In this document: positions 27,085 through 37,015 of the stretch, in pieces | Position numbering within the stretch: position 1 is the first letter of the stretch | Layout of the letters: every line of letters starts with the position of its first letter | Source: Porphyromonas crevioricanis | Lineage (GTDB): Bacteria; Bacteroidota; Bacteroidia; Bacteroidales; Porphyromonadaceae | NCBI RefSeq assembly: GCF_900167225.1 | Contig: NZ_FUXH01000011.1 | Span: 1 to 64,000, forward strand | Length of the DNA stretch: 64,000 nucleotides | Direction: 5' to 3' | Program-made: the position numbers and the translations under genes | Notes under the pieces: generated by a model | The model's database searches: none | The model's input: only the letters and a program-made list of their open reading frames with translations | What the model was told of the DNA's origin: nothing

Positions 27085-29031
27085 ATGAGACTGCTGCCCG
27101 TCAAACGACTGCATTGGTATATGTTACGCACATTTGTGCCTCTGCTGGTGATGACCTTCGGCATCTGTTGGTTCGTTGTGCTGATGCAATTTCTTTGGAA
27201 ATATGTCGATGATATGGCCGGAAAAGGTCTGTCTCTCGACATATTGGGACAAATGCTCTTCTATTCGGCCATGCAGCTGGTCCCCATGGCTCTCCCGCTG
27301 GGCATACTTTTGGCCTCCCTAATGACTTTCGGCAACCTGGGTGAACGATTGGAGTTATTGGCAATGAAATCTGCTGGTGTTCCTCTACATCGCATCATGT
27401 TGCCACTATTTTTCGCCGTATGTGCTTGTGCTATAGGCTTGCTACTCTTCCAAAACAATCAGATAGCGAAAGCACAAGTCAAGCTATATACCATCATCTA
27501 TTCGGCCCGAAACGCAACTCCGGAGCTGGAAATTCCTGAGGGGATTTTCTACAACGGGATCAAAGGTTACAATGTATATGTGACAAGCAAGAACCGCAAA
27601 TCACACATGCTCTACGACATGATGATCTACGACCACAGTCAAGGTTTCGAGACGGCTCGCATTATACGCGCTGACTCGGGGAAACTGACTATGGATGAAT
27701 CAAAAACCTTCCTTACTCTCAATCTTTTCTCAGGACGAAGTTTCCAAACATTAAGGAGGCAATCCTTTGCAGACCAACCAGAAGCAGTTCCCTCTTTCGA
27801 TGAGCGATTCTCAAAAAAAGAGATTGTTATCCCCTTCGACACCAACTTCAAGATGGAAGATGAGGAAGGGATGCGTGGCACATACGTTGGTAAAAACTTG
27901 GTCGAATTACAGGGCATTGCAGACAGTGCCCTCTATGCCATTGACAGCATACGTATTGCCATAACACCCGGTCTTGAGAAAGACCTTGCGAAGAGCAGAT
28001 TTTCTCCGAGCAGCCTCCTCTCACCTACACAAAAATCTCCTGAGGCGGTTGCTGAAAGGAACAACATTTGGAAAAAAGCCGAGCAAGAGCCATTAGATAT
28101 GGACAGCCTGTGGGCAACCAGCTCTCCCTACACCATGCTTTCCGCCCTTCGAGAGGCAAATGACAGAATAAGCATGGTACGAAACGACATTGCATATGCC
28201 ACGAGCGATTTACAACAAGAACTTTGGGTATATCGCGTACACAAGATGGAATGGTTTAGCCGATTTGCCTTTCCTGCTGCCTGCATTGTCTTTTTCTTTA
28301 TAGGGGCCCCACTCGGAGCCATTATACGCAAGGGAGGGCTGGGTACACCTATCGTAGCCTCTGTACTCCTCTTCCTAATCTATTATATGCTGGATACTTT
28401 TGGCCGTAAAATGGTAAACTCCGGCGAATGGGCCGTATGGCAAGGGAAATGGCTCTCTACTGCCGTCCTGCTACCTTTGGGTATATTCCTTACCTACAAA
28501 GCTTCCCGAGACTCTTCCACACTCAACATAGACACCTACGTTCTCTTTATCAAAAGGCTTCTCAATCCTCGTCGAATACGGAAGATAGAGTACAAAGATG
28601 TGATTATCATAGAGGCTGATATCCATCAGGCTCATAAACAGATAAATGGGATACGAACCCAAATTGCACAGACAGTGGCCAGCCACGTGATGAGCTGTGC
28701 GTGGCCTCTGATATGGATATACGGATCTGAGCAGAGACAGCTGGTGCAGTTGCATACGCAATTGGAGCAGATGATAGATTACCTGAGGGATTGCCCCAAA
28801 CGACTCGTTCAGGTTAAATTGATGGATATACCCTTGCTACCCAAACGCATTAGCAAATGGATTCCTCAATCGCGAATAACAGCCTATATGCTAATGCTCC
28901 TACTACCCTTATCTTTGCCACTGACTGTCTATTTGGCTGTCAGACGGATACATATACACCGTGATATACGGCAACTGGCTCCTGTACTGGATGAGTTGGA
29001 CAAGTTGTTGGACACCGATTATGAAGAATAA
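27085..29031 (+). CDS. LptF/LptG-family LPS export permease, long form
   Basis: A 648-residue inner-membrane permease of the YjgP/YjgQ family. Together with LptB it would extract lipopolysaccharide from the inner membrane. Helices 1-3 (about 10-125) include [20 protein letters not shown] and [18 protein letters not shown], the classic coupling region. A periplasmic domain (about 125-385) follows, then helices 4-6 with [16 protein letters not shown]. Unlike normal LptF/G (about 360 residues) it continues for some 165 residues, with an extra hydrophobic segment near 600-622. I chose ATG 27085 over TTG 27067. The second family member is at 48320. Confidence 0.88.
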   Translation: MRLLPVKRLHWYMLRTFVPLLVMTFGICWFVVLMQFLWKYVDDMAGKGLSLDILGQMLFYSAMQLVPMALPLGILLASLMTFGNLGERLELLAMKSAGVPLHRIMLPLFFAVCACAIGLLLFQNNQIAKAQVKLYTIIYSARNATPELEIPEGIFYNGIKGYNVYVTSKNRKSHMLYDMMIYDHSQGFETARIIRADSGKLTMDESKTFLTLNLFSGRSFQTLRRQSFADQPEAVPSFDERFSKKEIVIPFDTNFKMEDEEGMRGTYVGKNLVELQGIADSALYAIDSIRIAITPGLEKDLAKSRFSPSSLLSPTQKSPEAVAERNNIWKKAEQEPLDMDSLWATSSPYTMLSALREANDRISMVRNDIAYATSDLQQELWVYRVHKMEWFSRFAFPAACIVFFFIGAPLGAIIRKGGLGTPIVASVLLFLIYYMLDTFGRKMVNSGEWAVWQGKWLSTAVLLPLGIFLTYKASRDSSTLNIDTYVLFIKRLLNPRRIRKIEYKDVIIIEADIHQAHKQINGIRTQIAQTVASHVMSCAWPLIWIYGSEQRQLVQLHTQLEQMIDYLRDCPKRLVQVKLMDIPLLPKRISKWIPQSRITAYMLMLLLPLSLPLTVYLAVRRIHIHRDIRQLAPVLDELDKLLDTDYEE

Positions 29032-29046
29032 ACAACACATATAATT

Positions 29047-30273
29047 ATGGATACAGTGGACACCTTCAAACTTAATACTATTGAGGAGGCTCTTGAGGAC
29101 TTTAAACAGGGCAAATTCCTCATAGTGGTAGATGACGAAGATCGCGAAAACGAGGGCGACTTCATCATTGCTGCGGAGAAAGTAACTCCGGAAAAGATCA
29201 ACTTCATGATGCGCTACGGTCGTGGCGTGCTTTGTGCTCCCATCTCGGAAGAAAGAGCCGCTCAACTGGAATTAGAAATGCAAGTGCCAAATAACACTTC
29301 GGTACACGAAACCCCATTTACAATCACTGTAGACCGTCTGGGGAATGGCTGTACAACCGGTGTCTCCATGTACGACAGAGCACAAACCATATTAGCACTG
29401 GCAGACCCCAAAACATTGCCCACAGACCTCGGCCGACCGGGACATATCTGCCCACTCAGAGCCCGGTCTCGAGGAGTATTGAGACGCGCCGGACACACAG
29501 AAGCCGCTGTAGACCTCACTAAGCTGTGCGGTATGCAACCTGCAGCTGCACTCATAGAGATTATCAATGAAGATGGCACTATGGCTCGTATGCCACAACT
29601 GATAGAGGCTAGCGAAAAATGGGGAATCAAGATTATCACTATCAAAGACTTGATTGCTTATCGTCTGAAAAGGGATTGTATCATAGAGCGAGGCGTAGAA
29701 GTGAAAATGCCCACGCAGTATGGAGATTTCAGACTCATTCCTTATAGACAAAAGAGCAATGGACAGGAACATATAGCTCTCTTTAAAGGAGATATAAGCG
29801 GATCCGCCCCTTTGCTCGTACGTATGCACTCCAGCTGCTCCACGGGAGATATATTTGCATCCAAACGTTGTGATTGCGGAGAACAACTCCACAAGGCCAT
29901 GGAGATCATCGAAGCTGAAGGTCGAGGCTTGATTGTTTACCTTAACCAAGAAGGGCGTGGCATAGGGCTGATGGACAAGATGAGAGCATACCGATTGCAA
30001 GAGGAAGGAATGGATACGGTAGAAGCCAATCTGCACATTGGTCATGATGCTGATGAAAGAGACTATGGAGTGGGTGCGCAAATACTTAGAGATTTAGGGG
30101 TTAGCAAAATGCGCCTGATGACTAACAACCCGGTAAAAAGAGTTGGGCTGGAAGCCTACGGATTAGAGATATCCGAAGTGGTTCCTTTGGAAGTGACTCC
30201 GAATGCTTACAACAAAAAATACCTTGAGACCAAGCGCGACCGCATGGGGCACTCCCTGCACAAGCTAAAATAA
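29047..30273 (+). CDS. ribBA: bifunctional DHBP synthase / GTP cyclohydrolase II
   Basis: A 408-residue fusion that makes both riboflavin precursors. The RibB half (about 1-205) has [11 protein letters not shown] (29-39) and [18 protein letters not shown], and forms 3,4-dihydroxy-2-butanone 4-phosphate from ribulose 5-phosphate. The RibA half (about 206-408) opens the GTP ring: [18 protein letters not shown] gives the three zinc cysteines, and [11 protein letters not shown] follows. The start is 15 bases after the LptF-like gene, leaving no room for an FMN riboswitch. Downstream a 12-bp inverted repeat closes the unit. Confidence 0.97.
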   Translation: MDTVDTFKLNTIEEALEDFKQGKFLIVVDDEDRENEGDFIIAAEKVTPEKINFMMRYGRGVLCAPISEERAAQLELEMQVPNNTSVHETPFTITVDRLGNGCTTGVSMYDRAQTILALADPKTLPTDLGRPGHICPLRARSRGVLRRAGHTEAAVDLTKLCGMQPAAALIEIINEDGTMARMPQLIEASEKWGIKIITIKDLIAYRLKRDCIIERGVEVKMPTQYGDFRLIPYRQKSNGQEHIALFKGDISGSAPLLVRMHSSCSTGDIFASKRCDCGEQLHKAMEIIEAEGRGLIVYLNQEGRGIGLMDKMRAYRLQEEGMDTVEANLHIGHDADERDYGVGAQILRDLGVSKMRLMTNNPVKRVGLEAYGLEISEVVPLEVTPNAYNKKYLETKRDRMGHSLHKLK

Positions 30274-30290
30274 GCAATGACCAATACCTT

Positions 30291-30333
30291 TTCGCCTCAC
30301 CTCACAGAGTCTATCTGCTGAAGGTGAGGCGAA
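30291..30333 (+). terminator. 12-bp inverted repeat after ribBA
   Basis: TTCGCCTCACCT (30291-30302) and AGGTGAGGCGAA (30322-30333) pair perfectly across a 19-base loop, beginning 17 bases after the stop. No T-run follows, so it may be a 3'-end stabilising hairpin rather than a full terminator. Confidence 0.6.
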
Positions 30334-30459
30334 CTGATATCTAGACAAAGAGACACATTTCCTCAAAAGCTGAAAGGCCTTTGAGGGTACTCAATCCGAA
30401 AACAATCCGGCATAAGCTATTACAAAACAAACCAAGCCAACCTCCTCTCTCGACCTTAT

Positions 30460-31362
30460 ATGAAAGACAGATCTCTACATTGGAGCTTAGACAAGGGCCT
30501 TCTCTCTGATATCATGCTCCTTATTTTCGGTTCTTTTTTGGAAGCCTTTGCTTATGCTGCATTCTGCCAGCCAAGTCAAATTGTTCCAGGTGGGGTCTAC
30601 GGTCTTACGATTGCCATCAATCATGTGACCAAAGGCTTTTTAGGCTTTGCAGATGGCCTACCGATTGGCACAACAGCCCTATTTTTCAACGTACCTCTCT
30701 TCCTTCTTGCATGGCGCAAATTAGGGCTTTCCTCAGCAGGAAAAACAGTAGCTACTTTCTTGATGATCTCATTCTTCTCGGATTTGATTGGCAAACTAAT
30801 GGGAGATATACGACTGGCAGAGGGAGATACCCTGCTGTCATCTTTCTATGGAGGGGCTATTTTGGGTGTAGGAGTTTTCTGTGTCTTCAAAGCTGGAGGG
30901 ACGAGTGCTGGTACAGATGTTTTGGGTCGAATATTTACCCATAAAAACAACTTCAAACTCAGCTCCATGATCATCATCATAGACTCTGTGGTGGTGCTTA
31001 TAGGACTTTTAGCTTTCAGAGATTGGACAGTCCCTCTCTATTCTTGGCTTACAATCGTGATCTATGGGCAAATTATCAATGTATTTATGCCAGAAAATCC
31101 TCTCAGAGCAGTCTTCATTATATCGTCCAAATCAACAGAATTAAGAGAACTGATCGTAAACAAGCTACACATGAGTGCAACCTACCTGCATGGTAAGGGC
31201 ATGTACAGCAATGAAAACAAGGATGTCATATTCATGATTGTGGAGCGAAAGGATGTTCGCAAGCTCAAACAGCATATCCTGCAAGAGGATCCTTCTGCAT
31301 TTATCTCTACAACCTCTGCTGCTCGGGATTCTCTGGCTCAACTCTCCGAAAAAGTCGGATAG
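30460..31362 (+). CDS. YitT-family membrane protein (DUF161 + DUF2179)
   Basis: A 300-residue protein. Five to six hydrophobic segments span about 15-205, with PSQIVPGGVYGLTIAINH and the glycine-rich FKAGGTSAGTDVLGRIF typical of the YitT family. A cytosolic C-terminal DUF2179 domain (about 215-275, STELRELIVNKLHMSATYLH and MIVERKDVRKLKQHI) follows. The family is widespread and its function is not established. It appears monocistronic. The start at 30460 is the only in-frame ATG before the first membrane segment. Confidence 0.85.
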   Translation: MKDRSLHWSLDKGLLSDIMLLIFGSFLEAFAYAAFCQPSQIVPGGVYGLTIAINHVTKGFLGFADGLPIGTTALFFNVPLFLLAWRKLGLSSAGKTVATFLMISFFSDLIGKLMGDIRLAEGDTLLSSFYGGAILGVGVFCVFKAGGTSAGTDVLGRIFTHKNNFKLSSMIIIIDSVVVLIGLLAFRDWTVPLYSWLTIVIYGQIINVFMPENPLRAVFIISSKSTELRELIVNKLHMSATYLHGKGMYSNENKDVIFMIVERKDVRKLKQHILQEDPSAFISTTSAARDSLAQLSEKVG

Positions 31363-31419
31363 AAGCGAAAAAGCAGAGGGAGCGGAGAAGTTGCAGGCAA
31401 AAACCTTTATTCTACTTTG

Positions 31420-31450
31420 TTTGGAGAGTTGGGTAAATGCTCTATCTTTG
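31420..31450 (+). promoter_or_regulatory. promoter of tRNA-Leu
   Basis: TTTG (31420-31423), 19 bases and TATCTTTG (31443-31450): a perfect Bacteroidetes promoter. Start of transcription is expected near 31455, 19 bases before the tRNA. Confidence 0.85.
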
Positions 31451-31473
31451 TCGTTGCTAACAAAAAGGCATTC

Positions 31474-31555
31474 GCGGCCGTGGTGTAATTGGTAGCCACG
31501 CTAGACTTAGGATCTAGTGACGAGAGTCGTGAGGGTTCGAGTCCCTCCGGCCGCA
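31474..31555 (+). tRNA. tRNA-Leu (anticodon TAG)
   Basis: An 82-base type II tRNA. Acceptor GCGGCCG/CGGCCGC, discriminator A, anticodon stem CTAGA/TCTAG around CTTAGGA (TAG), a long variable arm and T loop TTCGAGT. CCA is not encoded. A terminator follows at 31567-31602. Confidence 0.97.
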
Positions 31556-31566
31556 CTTCCCCCTCT

Positions 31567-31602
31567 AAAAGGTCCCTGAGAGGTATCTCTTGGGGACCTT
31601 TT
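31567..31602 (+). terminator. terminator between tRNA-Leu and the ABC-F gene
   Basis: AAAAGGTCCC (31567-31576) pairs with GGGACCTTTT (31593-31602), with an inner GAGAG/CTCTT extension. The TTTT in the right arm serves as the T-tract, and the mirror-image AAAA makes it bidirectional. It ends only 5 bases before the -7 box of the next gene. Confidence 0.8.
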
Positions 31603-31606
31603 CGTA

Positions 31607-31614
31607 TATCTTTG
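31607..31614 (+). promoter_or_regulatory. -7 box abutting the ABC-F start codon
   Basis: TATCTTTG, a perfect TAnnTTTG, ends 6 bases before the ATG at 31621. With the 5-base offset seen at the SRP RNA, the mRNA would begin at about 31619, leaving a 1-3 base leader. Confidence 0.6.
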
Positions 31615-31620
31615 CGCATT

Positions 31621-33510
31621 ATGTTGCAGGTAGAAAATCTTAGCAAGAGTTTTGGCGAACTTAAACTGTTGGAGAGTGTCTCTTTCAGTATAGAAAATAG
31701 TGAAAAAGTAGGGCTCATAGCCCCCAATGGAAATGGGAAGACTACACTACTAAAAATGCTGACAGGGGAACTTCAGCCGGATGAAGGACGTATTGTTTAC
31801 AGCTCCGATATGAGAATCGCCTATCTCGAACAGCAACCTTATATAAATCCCAAACATACGATCATAGAGGCCTGTCTTGATGGGGATGATGCCCTAAGTC
31901 AGTTGCTGCGACAATGGGAACTTGCTGTACAAAAGGGCGACGGAGAGGCAATGGGCAAGCTATCCGAAAGAATGGATAGTATGCAGGCCTGGAGCGTGGA
32001 GCACAATGTGGCTGAAATACTCGGGAAACTTGGCATTACGGATATTCATCGCCCCTGCCAAAAGCTCTCCGGAGGAGAAGCAAAACGCATCGCTCTGGCA
32101 AGAGTGCTCATACAGGAGCCTAACCTGCTGATATTTGACGAACCGACTAACCACCTAGATCTCGACTCAATAGAGTGGCTGGAGGATTATCTTTCTCAGG
32201 CTCACATGGGGCTGTTATTGGTAACACACGACCGATACTTTCTGGATAGAGTTTGCTCTCGCATTATAGAAATCGATGACCTCTCGCTATACTCCTATCA
32301 AGGGAACTATCACTACTATGTCGAGAAAAGAGAAGAAAGACTCGCTGCACGAGAGGCATCTGTGGGCAAAGCTCGTAATCTTATGCGGAAAGAGCTAGAT
32401 TGGATACGAAGACAGCCTCAAGCCAGGGGAACAAAAGCCAAATATCGTATTGAGGCTTTTGAAAAACTGAAGTTGCAGGCTCAATCCGGCAATATCCAAA
32501 CAGAAATAGACCTAAGCAAGCATCAGTCTACCTACCTCGGCAAGAAGATATTCGAAGCAAAAAATGTATCTAAGCGTTTTGGCGAAAAAGTAATTTTGGA
32601 CAATTTCTGCTACACTTTCAGCCGCTACGACAAGGTGGGAATTATTGGTCCAAATGGAGTGGGTAAAACCACTTTCCTAAAACTTCTTCTGGGTTTGGAG
32701 CAGCCTGATAATGGCTGTTTTGATATCGGGGAAACTGTCCGTTTCGGGTATTACAGACAAGAAATGCCCCCTTTCGACCCGGGGAAAAGAGTTATAGACA
32801 CAATCACCGACATTGCTGACACTATCATTTATCCAGATGGAGGCAGTATCTCGGCCTCGCAATTGCTGAATCGTTTTTTATTTCCTCCACATAAGCAATA
32901 CAGCCCAATTTGCAAGCTGTCCGGTGGCGAATTACGACGACTCTATCTATGCACCGTCCTCATCTCCGCTCCCAACTTTTTGATTCTTGACGAACCAACC
33001 AACGACTTGGATATAGTCACTCTAAACGTGCTGGAAGATTATCTGAGTGAGTTCACAGGTTGCGTGCTTGTAGTTTCTCACGACCGGTTTTTCATGGACA
33101 AAATTGTATCACATCTATTCTATTTCGAAGGCAACGGATGTATCAAGGATTTCCCTGGTAATTACAGCCAGTGGCGTTTGTTAAAGGAATTTCGAGAATC
33201 CGAATCCGTTGTCTCTACAAACTCCGACAAGCAAACAACAGCCAAAGAAGAAAAGAAAAAGCCAGTCCAGAGAGAAAAATACAAACTCTCATTCAAGGAG
33301 CAGAAGGAATACGACAATAACAAAAGTCGCATCGAAGAGCTGGAAAAAGAGCAAAAAGAACTGGAAAAGATACTTTCTTCGGGGACATTACAAGATATAG
33401 AACTACGAGAGCAGTCTATCCGAATCGGAAAAATCATGGAGGAGATGGAGCTGCTTATTTTCCGGCAATTAGAGCTGGAAGACAGCATTGAGGACAAATC
33501 GGGTCAATGA
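31621..33510 (+). CDS. ABC-F family ATPase (Uup-like)
   Basis: A 629-residue soluble protein with two ABC domains and no membrane segments. Domain 1: Walker A APNGNGKTT (34-42), signature LSGGEAKR (about 149-156), Walker B with DEPTNHLD (about 172-179). Domain 2: GPNGVGKTT (about 343-351), LSGGELRR (about 433-440), DEPTNDLD (about 457-464). The linker between them is Arg/Lys-rich (the PtIM that reaches into the ribosome E site). A charged C-terminal coiled coil (about 535-625) is the mark of Uup. Uup relatives act on ribosomes and in DNA repair. A longer frame runs back into tRNA-Leu, so I use the ATG at 31621. Confidence 0.92.
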   Translation: MLQVENLSKSFGELKLLESVSFSIENSEKVGLIAPNGNGKTTLLKMLTGELQPDEGRIVYSSDMRIAYLEQQPYINPKHTIIEACLDGDDALSQLLRQWELAVQKGDGEAMGKLSERMDSMQAWSVEHNVAEILGKLGITDIHRPCQKLSGGEAKRIALARVLIQEPNLLIFDEPTNHLDLDSIEWLEDYLSQAHMGLLLVTHDRYFLDRVCSRIIEIDDLSLYSYQGNYHYYVEKREERLAAREASVGKARNLMRKELDWIRRQPQARGTKAKYRIEAFEKLKLQAQSGNIQTEIDLSKHQSTYLGKKIFEAKNVSKRFGEKVILDNFCYTFSRYDKVGIIGPNGVGKTTFLKLLLGLEQPDNGCFDIGETVRFGYYRQEMPPFDPGKRVIDTITDIADTIIYPDGGSISASQLLNRFLFPPHKQYSPICKLSGGELRRLYLCTVLISAPNFLILDEPTNDLDIVTLNVLEDYLSEFTGCVLVVSHDRFFMDKIVSHLFYFEGNGCIKDFPGNYSQWRLLKEFRESESVVSTNSDKQTTAKEEKKKPVQREKYKLSFKEQKEYDNNKSRIEELEKEQKELEKILSSGTLQDIELREQSIRIGKIMEEMELLIFRQLELEDSIEDKSGQ

Positions 33511-33555
33511 CCTCAACAAATACGATTAATTATTCTCCAGAACAAAAAAACAAGC

Positions 33556-34521
33556 ATGAGTTTTCTACTACTTATTATCGGATTGATATTGGTGGTGGGT
33601 GGAGCCCACTACCTCACAGACGGAGCCTCATCCATAGCTCATAACAAAGGAGTCTCTCCGTTAGTCATAGGTCTTACTGTCGTAGCTTTCGGCACCTCTG
33701 CTCCGGAATTGGCCGTGAGTGTCAGTTCCGCTTTACAAGGGAGTGGAGATATAGCGGTCGGTAATGTGGTCGGATCCAACATCCTGAATATCCTACTCAT
33801 AGGAGGGCTCTCTGCTATTATCAGCACTCTCTCAGTAAGTCGATCGTCTATTAAATATGAGATCCCGATGTGTCTGCTTTTCAGCATCCTTTTGTCAGCT
33901 ATGTGTCTGGATCATTTTTTGGGGGGAGGAGTCAACCAGATTTCTCGTTTTGAAGGGATGATGCTACTACTCTGTTTTTTCGCATTCTTCGGATATACTT
34001 TTTGGATTACTCGCCAAAGCAAAAGAGCTGCCGAAAATACTTCCGTAAACGTCAAGAGCAAAAGCACATGGCTGTCTATCATCCTTGTGGGAGGAGGACT
34101 GGCCGGGCTTATATTCGGTGGTGATCTCTTTGTCAAAAACGCAATAGATATAGCCAGGCAGTACAAAGTACCGGAGTCTGTCATTGGTCTCACCATTGTA
34201 GCCATAGGCACCTCTCTACCCGAACTTGCGACCTCTGTAATAGCGGCCATAAAAGGGGAGCATGATATTGCCATCGGAAATATCGTAGGCTCCAATATCT
34301 TCAATATGACTCTTATCTTGGGTACATCAGCCTGCATCACCCCACTCTCAATGTCGGGTATCTCCTGGACGGATTTGCTGGTCATGATCATAGCTGTGGC
34401 CATGCTTTTTCTATTCAGTCTCCTATGGGGTGAGAGGAAAATAAATCGAGTAGAAGGAACATTACTCCTAATTACATTCACCGGATATATGTATTTTCTT
34501 CTGTCTTCCTCCAACATTTGA
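33556..34521 (+). CDS. CaCA-family Na+/Ca2+ (cation) antiporter
   Basis: A 321-residue inner-membrane exchanger of the YrbG type. Two inverted alpha-repeats are clear: GLTVVAFGTSAPELAVSVSS with GDIAVGNVVGSNILNILLIG (about 36-81), and GLTIVAIGTSLPELATSVIA with HDIAIGNIVGSNIFNMTLIL (about 213-256). The acidic residues in PEL and the GNxVGSN turns bind the cations. Length and ten-helix layout are normal. Ca2+ specificity is inferred from the family only. It starts 45 bases after the ABC-F gene. Confidence 0.93.
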   Translation: MSFLLLIIGLILVVGGAHYLTDGASSIAHNKGVSPLVIGLTVVAFGTSAPELAVSVSSALQGSGDIAVGNVVGSNILNILLIGGLSAIISTLSVSRSSIKYEIPMCLLFSILLSAMCLDHFLGGGVNQISRFEGMMLLLCFFAFFGYTFWITRQSKRAAENTSVNVKSKSTWLSIILVGGGLAGLIFGGDLFVKNAIDIARQYKVPESVIGLTIVAIGTSLPELATSVIAAIKGEHDIAIGNIVGSNIFNMTLILGTSACITPLSMSGISWTDLLVMIIAVAMLFLFSLLWGERKINRVEGTLLLITFTGYMYFLLSSSNI

Positions 34522-34654
34522 AATTTGTGGTCCCTATACCCGATACTCAAAATATGCGACAGGGTGAACAAGTAAGACTCTTTGCAGTTATTGTGAATAT
34601 ACAGAGAGGGTATGTCGTGTACCCCAAATATTTGGATAAAGCAATCGAAAGAAT

Positions 34655-36931
34655 ATGGATAAAAAATTAGCAGATCTCGCACGGGCCTATCATGCTGGAG
34701 AAAAGCCCGGAAAAATAGAAATAAGACCCACCAAACCATACTCAACACAGCACGATCTGACTCTGGCGTACAGCCCAGGAGTAGCGGTGCCTTGTCTGGA
34801 CATACAAAAGCACGAATCATCTGCATATGACTATACATCCAAGGGCAATCTCGTTGCTGTTATCTCCAATGGCACAGCAGTGCTTGGGTTGGGAGACATA
34901 GGAGCCTTGGCTGGCAAGCCGGTAATGGAGGGGAAAGGACTTCTCTTCAAGATATATGCGGGGATAGATGTTTTCGACATAGAAGTTAATGAGAAAGACC
35001 CCAAGAAATTTATCGAGATAGTAAAGGCGATAGCACCAACATTCGGGGGAATCAACCTGGAGGACATTAAGGCTCCCGAATGTTTTGAAATAGAGGAGAA
35101 ACTTAAGCAGGAACTTAATATCCCTGTGATGCATGATGACCAGCATGGTACAGCTATCATTTCTGCAGCCGGATTGCTCAATGCTTTGATCTTGGCCGAA
35201 AAGTCGATAGAAGATGTTCGTATTGTGATCAATGGAGCCGGAGCATCTGCCTTCTCATGTACCAAACTATACGAATCTTTTGGGGCCAAACGAGAGAACA
35301 TTGTGATGTTGGATAGCAAGGGGGTGATTACGCAAGATCGACAAGACCTCACTGAGCAGAAGCGTTACTTCGCCACTGACCGGAAAGAACTAAGAACCCT
35401 CTCGGATGCAATAGCAGGAGCGGACGTATTTGTAGGCCTTTCCCGTCCCGGGGTATTGACTCAGGAGATGATAAAGACGATGGCACCCTGCCCAATCGTT
35501 TTTGCTTTGGCCAACCCAGATCCGGAAATCACATACGAAAAAGCCAAAGCTGCAAGGGAAGATGTGTTGATGGCAACAGGTAGATCCGACTATCCGAATC
35601 AGATCAACAACGTGATCGGGTTCCCCTATATTTTCCGTGGAGCATTGGATGTTCGAGCCACTGCGATCAACGAAGACATGAAGCGAGCAGCCACATTAGC
35701 CATAGCTGCTATTGCAAGAGAATCCGTTCCGGATGAAGTTTCTCGCGCTTACGGCAACATCAATCTTCATTTTGGCCCTGATTATTTCATTCCCAAGCCG
35801 GTAGACCCTCGACTCATCGTGCGAGTATCGAAAGCTGTTGCTCAAGCTGCAATAGAAAGTGGTGTGGCAACAAAAGAAATAGAAGATTGGAATGCCTATG
35901 AAGATGAATTGATGAGCAGGCTCGGGCTGATGAGCCACTTAACTCGCAGACTGCACGAAGCAGCCAAACTTACACAGCACAGAGTTGTCTATGCAGCCGG
36001 TGAAAATCCAGCCATACTCAGAGCTGCGGCCACTGTTTACAACCAAGGCTTGGCACAACCCATCATATTGGGAGATCCCAAGCATATCAAGCACCTGGCA
36101 AAGGAGCTGGATGTGGATATTAAGGGGTTGGAAATCGTAAATCACCGCAGCGAAGATGAACAACAAAGGAGACAGCTGTATGCAGAAACCTTTGCCGAAA
36201 GGAACTGGAGAAAAGGTGGTAATGTGCCAGAGGCTTTGGACAAGATGTTCGACCCAAATTATTTCGGCATGATGATGCTCAATCATGGGGATGCCGATGC
36301 TATGATCACCGGCATATACAGTCACCACAGTCATTTGGCTCGGATAGCACAGGAAACGGTTGGTTTGCAGGAAGGGGTAAATCACTTTGCCACAATGCAT
36401 ATGGTTAGTCTAAAGAATGGCCCTTTGTTTTTGGCTGACACAACCATTAACTACCGTTTGGATGCCGAGGCCTTGGTAGACATAGCTGTTATGGCAGCTG
36501 AGAAAGTCCGCTGTTTCGGTATCAAACCGGTGATAGCCCTTGTTGGCTTCTCCAATTTCGGATCGGATGATGCAAGCCCCTCGGTAGAAGTACAAAAAGC
36601 GATCTCCATACTGCACAAAGAGCATCCCGAGCTGTTAGTAGATGGAGAAATGCAAGTCTCCATGGCTCTTCATGCAGACAAAAGAGACAAGCGGTACCCC
36701 AATAACAAATTGAAAGGGCATAATGCGAATGTTCTGATTTTCCCTCGTCTATCCGCTGCCAATGCATGTTACCAGCTATTGCGAGAAGCAGATGATGCAC
36801 AAGAAGTGGTCGGTCCTATTCAAATGGGACTCAACAAGCCTGTTTACTTTGCCGACCAAGAGGCTTCTGTTACGGATATTGTGAATATCACGGCATTGGC
36901 AACGCTGGATCACTCTTCGTGTATCGTTTAA
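34655..36931 (+). CDS. maeB: NADP-dependent malic enzyme with phosphotransacetylase-like domain
   Basis: A 758-residue enzyme that decarboxylates malate to pyruvate. The malic domain has YSPGVAVPC (residues 33-41), MHDDQHGTAI (about 159-168) and the Rossmann loop INGAGASAF (about 192-200). From about residue 430 the protein continues into a phosphate acetyl/butyryl-transferase-like domain (VVYAAGENPAILRAAATVY, HHSHLARIAQETVGL). In MaeB proteins this part is regulatory and binds acetyl-CoA. The arrangement supports pyruvate and NADPH supply from C4 acids in an amino-acid fermenter. Confidence 0.95.
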   Translation: MDKKLADLARAYHAGEKPGKIEIRPTKPYSTQHDLTLAYSPGVAVPCLDIQKHESSAYDYTSKGNLVAVISNGTAVLGLGDIGALAGKPVMEGKGLLFKIYAGIDVFDIEVNEKDPKKFIEIVKAIAPTFGGINLEDIKAPECFEIEEKLKQELNIPVMHDDQHGTAIISAAGLLNALILAEKSIEDVRIVINGAGASAFSCTKLYESFGAKRENIVMLDSKGVITQDRQDLTEQKRYFATDRKELRTLSDAIAGADVFVGLSRPGVLTQEMIKTMAPCPIVFALANPDPEITYEKAKAAREDVLMATGRSDYPNQINNVIGFPYIFRGALDVRATAINEDMKRAATLAIAAIARESVPDEVSRAYGNINLHFGPDYFIPKPVDPRLIVRVSKAVAQAAIESGVATKEIEDWNAYEDELMSRLGLMSHLTRRLHEAAKLTQHRVVYAAGENPAILRAAATVYNQGLAQPIILGDPKHIKHLAKELDVDIKGLEIVNHRSEDEQQRRQLYAETFAERNWRKGGNVPEALDKMFDPNYFGMMMLNHGDADAMITGIYSHHSHLARIAQETVGLQEGVNHFATMHMVSLKNGPLFLADTTINYRLDAEALVDIAVMAAEKVRCFGIKPVIALVGFSNFGSDDASPSVEVQKAISILHKEHPELLVDGEMQVSMALHADKRDKRYPNNKLKGHNANVLIFPRLSAANACYQLLREADDAQEVVGPIQMGLNKPVYFADQEASVTDIVNITALATLDHSSCIV

Positions 36932-36985
36932 CAAGTTCTCCCAAATAGAAAAACAACGAATACCCATCTTGTGAGAATGTCATGA

Positions 36986-37015
36986 TAGAGGCGTTGCGAT
37001 ATTGCAACGCCTCTA
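36986..37015. terminator. perfect 12-bp hairpin after maeB
   Basis: TAGAGGCGTTGC (36986-36997), loop GATATT, GCAACGCCTCTA (37004-37015). The stem extends further through ATGA/TCAT if one G is bulged. There is no T-run on either side. It lies 55 bases beyond the maeB stop. Confidence 0.65.

Noticed and set aside
29032-29046. FMN riboswitch ahead of ribBA
   Set aside because: Only 15 bases separate the two genes; no room for an RFN element.
33912-34838. 308-codon minus-strand frame
   Set aside because: Antisense to the cation antiporter and the start of maeB; no family features.
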